A DNA stretch of 15,023 nt from Verrucomicrobiota bacterium (GTDB lineage Bacteria; Verrucomicrobiota; Verrucomicrobiae; Chthoniobacterales; UBA10450): the NCBI GenBank assembly GCA_003219495.1, contig QHOZ01000170.1, positions 1 to 15,023 of the forward strand, in the 5' to 3' direction. A model generated the notes under the pieces. That model was not told the origin of the DNA, did not search any database, and saw only the letters and a list, made by a program, of their open reading frames with translations. A program made the translations under genes and the position numbers. Shown here piece by piece: positions 7,422 through 14,064 of this stretch (position 1 is its first letter; the number at the start of each line of letters is the position of its first letter).

Positions 7422-8035
7422 GCGCACGCGGCGCGCTCGACGCTCAGAAGCTCCGAGCCGATGTCGATCCCGCGATTATCGGACGCGAAATTTTTGTTCT
7501 CGATGAAACCACTTCGACCAACGATTCTGTTTTCGAACGCATCTCGCCGACAACGCCGGAAGGCTTGCTCGTGTTCGCGGAGAGCCAAACCGCGGGCCGC
7601 GGACAGCGAAGCAACTCTTGGGAGTCCGCCGCCGGCAAAGGTCTTTGGTTTTCATTCTTCCTCCGGCCCGAGCTCGACATCGGCGATTCGCCGCGATTGG
7701 CGGAATGGGCCGCGCGAACCGTCGCGGACACAGTTTCCAAAGAATTTGCGCTGGATGCGACCGTGAAGTTGCCGAACGACGTGATGATCGCCGACCGGAA
7801 AGTCGCCGGCGTTCTTGTCGAAATGCGCGCACAGAAAAACGCGCCGCACATCGCGATTGTTGGCGCTGGCGTTAACGTCAACCATCAACTCGAGGATTTT
7901 TCCGGGGAACTTCGCGAGCGCGCAATTTCGTTGGCGATCGCCTTGGATCGACAAATCGATCGTCAGCAATTCGCAGTCGCGCTTCTGAAAAATCTCGACC
8001 GGACTTACGCCGACGTTTTCGCGCCAAAGTCCTGA
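7418..8035 (+). CDS. birA: Biotin--[acetyl-CoA-carboxylase] ligase, catalytic-domain-only form
   Basis: This 205-residue enzyme makes biotinyl-5'-AMP and attaches biotin to the carboxyl-carrier protein. Motifs seen are TTSTND (31-36), the adenylate loop ESQTAGRGQRS (55-65), and VKLPNDV (116-122, where most homologues have KWPND). RKVAGVLVE (127-135) holds the catalytic Lys128, and GAGVNVNH (149-156) follows. It lacks the N-terminal DNA-binding helix-turn-helix of bifunctional BirA and is short at the C-terminus. It is therefore probably not a biotin repressor and may lack the full SH3-like cap. The loop GRGQRSNSW departs from the usual GRGRxGR form. Translation is coupled to nadC by ATGA at 7418-7421. 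The last 31 bases overlap the 3' end of the oppositely transcribed trpD gene. Confidence 0.9.
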   Translation: MSARGALDAQKLRADVDPAIIGREIFVLDETTSTNDSVFERISPTTPEGLLVFAESQTAGRGQRSNSWESAAGKGLWFSFFLRPELDIGDSPRLAEWAARTVADTVSKEFALDATVKLPNDVMIADRKVAGVLVEMRAQKNAPHIAIVGAGVNVNHQLEDFSGELRERAISLAIALDRQIDRQQFAVALLKNLDRTYADVFAPKS

Positions 8036-9057
8036 AGCGCGCGCAGCTTTTCAAGGGCGCGCCCACTGTCGAGCTCTTCGCGGGCGAGATCGATTCCTTC
8101 TTTCAAATCTTTCGCCAGTCCCGCCACCACAAATCCGCCGGCCGCATTCACAATCGTCATGTCGCGCTTGGCTCCGGAAATTTTCGCGGACAGAATTCCT
8201 TCGATCGTCTCCCCGTTTTGTTTTGCGTTGCCGCCTTGCAAATCGGCCACCGCCGCGCGCGGAATCCCGAGCCAGCTCACATCGAGAATCGCCGAGCTGA
8301 CTTTGCCGTCATCCAATTCCGCAACCGTTGTCGCGCCGCAAATCGAAATGTCATCCATGCCGGCCCCGTTATCGCCGAGGCCGTGAACAACCCAGGCGCG
8401 CTCGCGCTCGAGCTGACGCAACGCTTCCGCAAACAATCCGGTCAGACGCGGCTCGAAAACGCCAATCAATTGCCGCGCAGGTCGCGCTGGATTGAGAAGC
8501 GGGCCGAGAATGTTAAATACCGTGCGCTGGTTCTTTCGCGCGAGACGCTCTCGCATTTCGGCGAGCGCGCGAAACGCCGGATGATATTTTCTCGCGAAAG
8601 CGAAACCGAGCCCGTTGCGTTTCAGGGTTTCGTTCAACTGCGCCGGCGTGAGATCGATCTCAACTCCGAGTTCCTCTAGCACGTCCGCGCTGCCACAACT
8701 CGAAGTCACGCGTCGATTTCCATGTTTCACCACAACCGCTCCGCCGGCTGCCACGATGAACATCGCCGTGGTCGACACATTGAAAAAATCGAAGCCGTCG
8801 CCGCCCGTGCCGCAAATGTCGATCATCGGCCCGGTCATCTCCGCCGGATCGATCATTGGATCGATCGTGCGCTTCATCAATTGCTTCACGAACGCGACAA
8901 TTTCTTCGGCGCTCTCACCTTTCTGGTGCAACACCGTGAGAAATTCCGCCTTCAATTCGTCGTCGACCTGGTCGGAAAGCAATTGCGCGAGCCCCAAAGC
9001 AACGTCGTCGCTGCTTAGATCGCTGCCGTTGCGCAATTTTTCGATGAGCGATTTCAA
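8005..9057 (-). CDS. trpD: Anthranilate phosphoribosyltransferase
   Basis: This 350-residue enzyme performs the second step of tryptophan synthesis, joining anthranilate and PRPP. Diagnostic segments are the PRPP loop DICGTGGDGFDFFNVST (80-96), VKHGNRRVTSSCGSADVLEE (110-129), GFAFARKYHPAFR (151-163) and TVFNILGPLLNPA (179-191). The VHGLGDNGAGMDDIS region (around 225-239) matches the usual HGxGLDE segment. The start is a TTG at 9057; there is no in-frame ATG between it and the upstream stop. That stop is the TGA of the preceding AsnC-like gene, 21 bases away, so the two are probably co-transcribed. The 3' end overlaps birA by 31 bases on the opposite strand. No other trp gene is present, so this is an orphan trpD. 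A paralogous TrpD2-type role is less likely, because the HGNR and PRPP motifs are intact. Confidence 0.95.
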   Translation of the reverse strand: MKSLIEKLRNGSDLSSDDVALGLAQLLSDQVDDELKAEFLTVLHQKGESAEEIVAFVKQLMKRTIDPMIDPAEMTGPMIDICGTGGDGFDFFNVSTTAMFIVAAGGAVVVKHGNRRVTSSCGSADVLEELGVEIDLTPAQLNETLKRNGLGFAFARKYHPAFRALAEMRERLARKNQRTVFNILGPLLNPARPARQLIGVFEPRLTGLFAEALRQLERERAWVVHGLGDNGAGMDDISICGATTVAELDDGKVSSAILDVSWLGIPRAAVADLQGGNAKQNGETIEGILSAKISGAKRDMTIVNAAGGFVVAGLAKDLKEGIDLAREELDSGRALEKLRALQDFGAKTSA

Positions 9058-9078
9058 GTCGGTGCGATCAACGAGCGA

Positions 9079-10145
9079 TCACGCTGCCTGCGCGAGCCAC
9101 TCACGGTAGATTTTTGGAGAAATCTCCGATGGTTTGATTTCGCTCCGTCCGCCCCAGAAAACGTTGGTGTATGAAACCGGAATGCCGCACGTCTCAAGAT
9201 GCCGATCTATCGCGGCCTTGTGCTCGAGCAACCGCGGTTTGTCCGTGCCGTGCGCGACCGCCATGCTTCGCGCCAATAGCAATGGGTCAGAATGTGATGA
9301 CGCCCGACTTCGCCGCCAGTTTCGATTTCGCGCCCGGTCGGGATCGCCCAATGAAACAGCGCGTTGAATCGCGTGACGCGCACGCCGGTTTGCGAAGGTT
9401 TCACGTGCTCGAGAAACGTGGAGAAGCGCCCAATGATCTTGCGCGCGCTCAAAGCTTCCGCCACGCCGTAAAATTCATCCAGACTGACTCCCGCTTCTTT
9501 CGCGCGTGACGCCCACGGCGCCGGCTGGATCTCTTCCGGCACGAATTCGCGTTTCAATGCGAGCAAAACGTTCCATTTCCGCTCGCTAAGATCGACAACT
9601 TCCACGCGAATCATTTTCGCCGGCACATCAGATTTTTCGCCCGGCTCAATCGTTTTTCGGCGAACGTGTCCGACGCCGAGCGTGAAAATTCCTTTCGCCG
9701 GCATGATCCTAAATTTTTCCGCGCTCACTTTATTTGCGAGCAACTTGCAATGCTCCTCCAACGAAAATCCGCGCGGCACTTTCACTGTCGTCCAAAGTTT
9801 GTATTCCGAACCGGCCGTGACGGTGTCGGTCGAACGAACGACGACGTGGCCGGAAAACGGATCGCGCTGAAACATCCAATCAAACGCGCTGTCGATCTTC
9901 TCTTCCGGAACTTTCCAGGCAACGAGCGCGCCGTCAGCAAGATTGGTAGCCAGCAGCGTTTGCCGGACGCGGCGAATTGTTCCGGCACGGAGCATCGCGG
10001 CGATTCTCACCATCACAACATCGACATCGACGCCCGAGCGGCGGGCGATTTCCTGGAACGGCTCGCGCACGAAGCCTTGAATCTGATCCTCCGAAATCGC
10101 GAGGATCTTCGCGTTCATTTCATCGTTATGCTCAACCGGCAGCAT
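9079..10145 (-). pseudogene. Fused two-domain AsnC/Lrp-like protein related to siroheme decarboxylase (AhbA/AhbB), frameshifted
   Basis: Two minus-strand frames together encode one protein. The first (10145 down to about 9264) has a winged-helix half (MNAKILAISED to GTIRRVR) and an effector half (LVAWKVPEEKID, EYKLWTTVKVPRGF, FTLGVGHVRR). A second copy of the same layout follows: LSERKWNVLLALKRE, then GRFSTFLEHVKP, then FNALFHWAIP and ILTHCYWREA. The rest of the second effector domain (MAVAHGTDKPRLLEHK to the TGA at 9079) is in another frame. One missing base near 9262-9300 explains this; restoring it gives 355 residues. Relatives are AsnC-like regulators and siroheme decarboxylases; HCY and VHG correspond to the second AhbB-type domain. 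No heme-pathway gene is nearby, so the role is open. ATG 10118 is an alternative start. The shift may be a true mutation or a sequencing error. Confidence 0.75.
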
Positions 10146-10192
10146 TCAAATTAATCGATGTTCGTGCGGAATTGTCCAACGCGCGGCAATAA

Positions 10193-10606
10193 TCAGTCGC
10201 TTTTCGCCGGCTCGTCGTTCACGCAGAGCCAATCCCGCACTCGCTGGCGTCGGAGCTCAAACGTTTGACGCAATTTTTCCTGCTGGTCCGGTTTCAGAAT
10301 TCCTTTAATCCGATCTTCTCCGCGCGAAAGAATTCCTTCTGTCTCGCGCAGATCGGTCGCGCGCAGATTAGTGAGCTCATCATCGATCTGGCGCAGCATC
10401 GGCCGGATTTTCTGCTCCTGGTCGGGCGTCAGTTTCATTTCGGTCACCCAACGATCCGGCGTGTTCGAGAAAAATCGCCGTGGGTCGCGATTGCGCCGCA
10501 TCTCATCCTTCGCCGAACCCATCACGAAAAACGCGCCCACCACGGCGCCGACAACAAAAGTTGCAACGACCAGCAAAACGACTTTCCATCGATTGAGCCC
10601 GTTCAT
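10193..10606 (-). CDS. Membrane-anchored Spy/CpxP-like periplasmic protein
   Basis: This 137-residue protein has a single N-terminal hydrophobic anchor (residues about 7-29, VVLLVVATFVVGAVVGAFF) after a short basic start. A charged, mostly alpha-helical domain follows. MKLTPDQEQKIRPMLRQID and ILKPDQQEKLRQTFELRRQR are two spaced LTxxQ-like motifs typical of the Spy/CpxP/CnrX fold, whose members act as periplasmic chaperones or metal-stress sensors. The ATG at 10606 is preferred over a TTG at 10621, because the extra residues add nothing and the TTG would run into the divergent gene. It is the first gene of the minus-strand set that leads, 47 bases on, to the AsnC-like gene and trpD. Specific function is not known; no metal-transport genes are next to it. 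Confidence 0.7.
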   Translation of the reverse strand: MNGLNRWKVVLLVVATFVVGAVVGAFFVMGSAKDEMRRNRDPRRFFSNTPDRWVTEMKLTPDQEQKIRPMLRQIDDELTNLRATDLRETEGILSRGEDRIKGILKPDQQEKLRQTFELRRQRVRDWLCVNDEPAKSD

Positions 10607-10607
10607 C

Positions 10608-11291
10608 GTGACCACAAACAAAATCGAGCCGCCGCCAAAAGCGATCTTTTTCGACGCTGCCGGAACGCTTTTCTATTTGCCGCGCGGCGTCGGTTATCAT
10701 TATGCGCTGGTCGCGAACGAGCTCGGATTGAAGTGGGACAGCGCGAAGCTCGATCGCGCATTTCAAAATGCCTGGAGCGCAATGCCGCGCCGCGAAGCAA
10801 TCGACGGCCCGCGGGAGAACGATGATAAAGATTGGTGGCGCCAACTTGTCGATCTTGTGATCGACGAAGTCGCGCCGTCGCTGAACGAGCTCGATCGCGA
10901 TAACTTTTTCGAGATCGCCTACGAACATTTCGCCGAAGCGGGCGTTTGGGAACTTTATCCCGAAGTGTTCGAAGTCCTGGAGAATCTCGCGCCGCGATTC
11001 CAACTCGCGGTGGTTTCGAATTTCGACGGCAGATTGAGAATGATTCTCGAGCAACTCGGCATTTCGAGATTCTTCGCACTCGTTTTTCTTTCGAGCGAGC
11101 TCGGCGCGGACAAACCCGATCCTGAAATTTTCCGCCGCGCGCTGGGCGTGATTCAACTTTCACCAAACGAAGTGCTTCACGCCGGCGACGATCCCGAGCG
11201 CGATTGGAAAGCGGCGCGCGAAGCTGGATTGTCGAGCTTCCAATTGGACCGAAAGAAAAATTCGCTCCGCGATTTGTTGTCGATCTTGTGA
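10608..11291 (+). CDS. HAD-superfamily hydrolase (REG-2/HDHD3- or dehalogenase-like)
   Basis: This 227-residue HAD hydrolase has all four motifs. Motif I is IFFDAAGTLF with nucleophile Asp16, motif II is VVSNFDGRL (Ser137), motif III has Lys169 in LGADKPDPEIF, and motif IV is HAGDDPERDWKAA (Asp194/Asp195). A helical cap lies between motifs I and II (about 35-110), which places it in subfamily IA. The second Asp of the DxD phosphatase motif is replaced by Ala18, as in haloacid dehalogenases and some REG-2-type proteins, so ordinary phosphatase activity should not be assumed. The start is taken as the GTG at 10608. The frame is open further upstream, but there it only mirrors the divergent Spy-like gene. 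The start lies one base from the ATG of that gene. The stop is 8 bases from the tRNA-Lys 3' end. Confidence 0.82.
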   Translation: MTTNKIEPPPKAIFFDAAGTLFYLPRGVGYHYALVANELGLKWDSAKLDRAFQNAWSAMPRREAIDGPRENDDKDWWRQLVDLVIDEVAPSLNELDRDNFFEIAYEHFAEAGVWELYPEVFEVLENLAPRFQLAVVSNFDGRLRMILEQLGISRFFALVFLSSELGADKPDPEIFRRALGVIQLSPNEVLHAGDDPERDWKAAREAGLSSFQLDRKKNSLRDLLSIL

Positions 11292-11299
11292 CAAGAAGA

Positions 11300-11372
11300 T
11301 GGGCCGGCCGGGACTCGAACCCGGAACCAACGCCTTAAAAGGGCGCTGCTCTACCGATTGAGCTACCGACCC
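11300..11372 (-). tRNA. tRNA-Lys (anticodon UUU)
   Basis: On the minus strand the 73 bases fold into a standard cloverleaf. The 7-base-pair acceptor stem is GGGTCGG with CCGGCCC (one T-G wobble), followed by discriminator A. The D arm has loop AATCGGTA. The anticodon stem carries loop CTTTTAA, so the anticodon is TTT. The variable loop has five bases, and the T arm is CCGGG-TTCGAGT-CCCGG. The discriminator is followed by TCT, so CCA is not encoded and must be added by CCA-adding enzyme. The gene stands alone, convergent with the HAD gene. Confidence 0.98.
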
Positions 11373-11396
11373 CAGCGAACAAGTTGTCTAATCTAC

Positions 11397-11425
11397 TTTA
11401 AATAGCCTCGCAAGGTCGTGATAAT
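11397..11425 (+). promoter_or_regulatory. Candidate sigma70-type promoter for the serpin gene
   Basis: TTTAAA (11397-11402) and GATAAT (11420-11425) are separated by 17 bases and match the consensus -35 and -10 boxes at 4 and 5 of 6 positions. The -10 box ends 12 bases before the serpin ATG, so the transcript would be nearly leaderless. That agrees with the lack of a Shine-Dalgarno sequence there. This is prediction only. Confidence 0.3.
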
Positions 11426-11437
11426 TGGTTCCACAAG

Positions 11438-12691
11438 ATGAAGCTCTCTTGCGCCCTACTCTTTGCGCTCGCCTTGTCGCTGCATGCCGCTGATTTCGAT
11501 CTCGCGGCGAACGCAACGAATCAACTCGGTGTCGATCTTCATCGTCAGCTTGCTCGTGGTGACGACAACCTTTGTTTGTCGCCGTACTCAATTGAAAGCG
11601 CGCTCGCGATGACGTTTGCCGGTGCGGACGGCGAAACGAAGACGGAAATGGCGCGCGTTCTCCATTTCCCGGGCGATGGCGATGCGATCCACGCATCGTT
11701 CACCGCGCTTCAAGACTCTCTTGCCGAAATGGCGAAGAAGACGACGAAAATCGCGGAGCAATCGAAGAAGAAAAGCGGTCCGAGCGAACCGATTACGCTT
11801 TCGATCGCCAACCATTTGTTCGCGCAAAGTGGCTATGAGTTCCGGGATTCATTTCAGGCGTTGGTGAAAAAATTCTACGGCGCACCGTTTGAAACGCTCG
11901 ATTTCAAAGCGAATCCCGAGGCCGCACGCGCTTACATTAATAAATGGGTCGCGGACCAAACGCGCGAGAAAATCCGCGATTTGATTCCGCAAGGCGGAAT
12001 TAAAGAGTTAACGCGTCTCGTGTTGGCGAACGCGATTTATCTCAAAGCGCCGTGGGGTTCCGAGTTCAACGAGGCGATGACAAAGCCGAAGCCGTTTCAC
12101 GTTCACGGCGGCGCGGCGGTCGATGTTCCAATGATGGAGCAACAAAAGCCGTTTCGTTACGCGAAACGCGATGGCTTCGCCACGGTCGCGATCCCCTATT
12201 CCGGCAGCGAATTGCAATTCGTGATCTTGCTACCCGACGAAGTGAATGGTCTCGCGAAACTCGAATCCAAACTCAGTGCCGAAATATTAAAACAATGCGC
12301 GACGCTTGAAACGCAGGTCGTCGATCTTGAGTTACCGAAATTTAAATTCGCGCCGCCGACAATTCCGCTGAAGGAAAATCTCGAGGCGCTCGGAATGAAA
12401 ACGGCGTTCGATGATCCGCAAGGGAGCGCGAACTTCGATCGCATGTCGCCGAGACGGCCGGACAAATATCTCGCGATCTCGAACGTGTTTCACAAAACGT
12501 TCATCACGGTGGACGAAAAAGGGACGGAAGCGGCCGCGGCGACCGCGGTGGTGATGATGGAACTCACTGCGCGTTTCGAAAAACCGAAGGAACCAATTCA
12601 CGTGAAGGTCGACCGGCCATTTGTCTACGCGATCCAGCATGTGCCGAGCGGCGCCTGCTTGTTCATCGGACGCGTGACCGATCCGCGCTGA
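11438..12691 (+). CDS. Secreted serpin, inhibitory type
   Basis: This 417-residue serine-protease inhibitor of the serpin fold starts with a Sec signal peptide (MKLSCALLFALALSLHAADF, cleavage probably after Ala17 or Ala18). It is likely secreted or periplasmic. Serpin landmarks are NLCLSPYSIESALAMTFAGA (44-63), LSIANHLF (121-128), LVLANAIYLKAPW (194-206), LQFVILLPDE (259-268), ISNVFHKTFITVDEKGTEAA (347-366) and the closing RPFVYAIQH and FIGRV. The hinge matches the inhibitory consensus: Glu360 (P17), Gly362 (P15), Thr363 (P14), Ala365-368 (P12-P9), Thr369 (P8). Counting places P1-P1' near Leu376-Thr377, which suggests a chymotrypsin- or elastase-like target. A Lys-rich stretch around residues 99-114 lengthens the segment before LSIAN. 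Bacterial serpins are thought to block foreign or self proteases; the target here is unknown. The gene ends 3 bases from the convergent DUF488 gene. Confidence 0.95.
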   Translation: MKLSCALLFALALSLHAADFDLAANATNQLGVDLHRQLARGDDNLCLSPYSIESALAMTFAGADGETKTEMARVLHFPGDGDAIHASFTALQDSLAEMAKKTTKIAEQSKKKSGPSEPITLSIANHLFAQSGYEFRDSFQALVKKFYGAPFETLDFKANPEAARAYINKWVADQTREKIRDLIPQGGIKELTRLVLANAIYLKAPWGSEFNEAMTKPKPFHVHGGAAVDVPMMEQQKPFRYAKRDGFATVAIPYSGSELQFVILLPDEVNGLAKLESKLSAEILKQCATLETQVVDLELPKFKFAPPTIPLKENLEALGMKTAFDDPQGSANFDRMSPRRPDKYLAISNVFHKTFITVDEKGTEAAAATAVVMMELTARFEKPKEPIHVKVDRPFVYAIQHVPSGACLFIGRVTDPR

Positions 12692-12694
12692 TAA

Positions 12695-13300
12695 TCACAA
12701 CAACGTTTCTTCGCGATAGCTCAATTCGCCGTTCACAATTCGCGCGGCCGAGGTGAACGGATGCGGCTCGACTTTGTTGTGATCGAGAATGTGCAGAACT
12801 TCAACGCCGCGCGCTTTCAAATAATCGGAAACGAGCGAGCGATGACAACGCCACCAGACCGCTTCCGCGCACATGATCGCCACGCCCGCAACGCTTCGCC
12901 TGCCCGCAGTTGCTACAGCGTTGCAGGCGGGCGTAGACGACGCGGGCAGGGCGGCCGACCCGGTTTTCCCGGCGAGATCGACAAGCCGCGCGATTCCTTT
13001 CTGAAAATCTTCCGTCTCCATGTAATCGGCGTAACCGCGGAACATCTCGTTTCGCCACGCAGTGTTTTTTGAGTCGGGGTTCGCTTTTCGGCGGCCGCCC
13101 AGCTCGGGAAAATGTTCGTAGCGAATTCCAACATCGCTTAACGACTTCGCCAATGCTTCGCGCCCGAAATGCGGATAACGCTTCGAGCCGGGATACATCC
13201 GCACATCCGCAATGAGCTTGATGCCATTCTCGTTCAACAGCGAAAGGAAGACGTCTATCTCGCGCGTCGAATGCCCAATCGTCCAAATGCGCCGGATCAT
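12695..13300 (-). CDS. DUF488-family protein with in-frame palindromic insert
   Basis: This 201-residue protein has the DUF488 hallmarks: WTIGHSTREIDVFLSLL (6-22), IADVRMYPGSKRYPHF (30-45), YEHFPELGGRR (61-71), FRGYADYM (87-94), and the Cys-containing MCAEAVWWRCHRSLVSDYL (143-161). The family is widespread and often annotated as hypothetical; a nucleic-acid or stress-related role has been suggested but not settled. Between LVDLAGKTG and VAIMCAEA, where relatives normally have only one or two residues, there are about 25 extra residues (115-139, ASSTPACNAVATAGRR and flanks). They are encoded by a GC-rich palindromic segment (see the repeat entry). The frame stays open, so a protein can be made, but the insert sits just before a conserved motif and may impair it. 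The start is ATG 13300. Confidence 0.85.
   Translation of the reverse strand: MIRRIWTIGHSTREIDVFLSLLNENGIKLIADVRMYPGSKRYPHFGREALAKSLSDVGIRYEHFPELGGRRKANPDSKNTAWRNEMFRGYADYMETEDFQKGIARLVDLAGKTGSAALPASSTPACNAVATAGRRSVAGVAIMCAEAVWWRCHRSLVSDYLKARGVEVLHILDHNKVEPHPFTSAARIVNGELSYREETLL
12883..12958. repeat. GC-rich palindromic element inserted in frame in the DUF488 gene
   Basis: The segment is built of nested inverted repeats. CCTGCCCGC (12899-12907) pairs with GCGGGCAGG (12942-12950). CGCCCGCAACGC (12883-12894) pairs with GCGTTGCAGGCGGGCG (12918-12933), allowing a 4-base bulge. GCCCGC (12902-12907) can alternatively pair with GCGGGC (12927-12932). It coincides with the extra 25 residues in the DUF488 protein, a multiple of three. 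This suggests a REP-like or small non-autonomous palindromic element rather than ancestral coding sequence. No copy elsewhere in this window was noticed, so family membership rests on inference. Confidence 0.6.
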
Positions 13301-13359
13301 TTTGGTTCTTTTGCTTTCAAGTGCTTCTGCGTAAGTTTCACTCCCACTTCATTATCACC

Positions 13360-13834
13360 ATGAAAAAATCACTGCTGTTAGCAATTGTCAGCTTGGCTAG
13401 TATTTCCCTCATGAAAGGCGCGGACACGCAGACGCAATCGACCCAAACGCAACCGGCCGCCGGCACAGAGGCTCCGGATTTTAGCTTGCCCCATGACGAG
13501 CGGCTGCACCTTAGAGGCGCACAATTTCCAGCGCGACCTCGCGTAGTACGACAAGACCGGCGCGGTGATTCTCGGCGTGAGCGTGGACAGCGCCGATTCG
13601 CATAAAGAATTTTGCACCAAAGAAGGACTCACCTTCAAGCTGCTGGCCGATCCGGGCGGAAAGGTTTCGGCGCAGTACGGATCAACAATGGATTACAAGG
13701 GAACCACGATGGCGGCGCGTAATACGTTCCTGATTAATCCCGAAGGAAAGATCGCGAAAGTCTACACCGGCGTGAAACCGGCGGAGCACAGCGAACAGAT
13801 TCTCAAAGATTTGGCAGAACTGAAAAAGAGTTAA
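13360..13834 (+). pseudogene. Exported Bcp/AhpC-TSA-type peroxiredoxin, broken by a deletion/frameshift and a TAG stop
   Basis: The 5' part (from ATG 13360) encodes a signal peptide (MKKSLLLAIVSLASIS), a Thr/Gln-rich linker and the peroxiredoxin entry motif GTEAPDFSLP. The reading frame then changes at about 13488-13493. In the new frame MTSGCTLEAHNFQRDLA holds the peroxidatic Cys (codon 13505-13507), but it is cut by TAG at 13544-13546. After that it continues as YDKTGAVILGVSVDS, LADPGG and ARNTFLINPEGKI to TAA at 13834. Compared with Bcp-type proteins, about 24 residues between FSLP and the MTxGCT motif (the first beta strand and YPKD region) are missing. A deletion that is not a multiple of three plus a nonsense codon, most simply from CAG, makes a functional enzyme very unlikely. 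Intact relatives reduce peroxides in the cell envelope. The DUF1059 gene follows 5 bases later. Confidence 0.85.
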
Positions 13835-13839
13835 CCGAT

Positions 13840-14028
13840 ATGGCACAACGCAAAGCAATCGATTGCCGTGATTATCCGAGCGACAAAGGCTGCACGCTGA
13901 GGATCTCGGGAACGGAAGAGGAAGTGCTCCAGGCCGCAGTGCAACACGCGACGTCGGCGCACGGCCACAGCGACCCGAAAGAAGTGCGCGAGCAGTTGAA
14001 GTCGATGCTGAAAGATTCGAACGACTAG
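13840..14028 (+). CDS. DUF1059 small protein
   Basis: This 62-residue soluble protein is recognisable as DUF1059 from the pattern IDCRDYPSDKGCTLRISG (8-25), then EEEVLQAAVQHATSAHGH (26-43) and a terminal helix (KEVREQLKSMLKD). Two Cys residues (9 and 18) and the AxxHGH end of the helix are conserved features that could bind a metal, but no function is established for the family. It starts 5 bases after the peroxiredoxin pseudogene and was probably co-transcribed with it. It seems intact despite broken neighbours on both sides. The frame after its TAG stop runs straight into the next gene. Confidence 0.85.
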   Translation: MAQRKAIDCRDYPSDKGCTLRISGTEEEVLQAAVQHATSAHGHSDPKEVREQLKSMLKDSND

Positions 14029-14064
14029 CCACTGAAGGTTTTTCCCCCACCCCGACGGCTTCTA

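Noticed and set aside
8218..9109. Plus-strand frames opposite trpD as separate genes
   Set aside because: trpD is intact with all motifs on the minus strand; these frames show no domain and are composition shadows.
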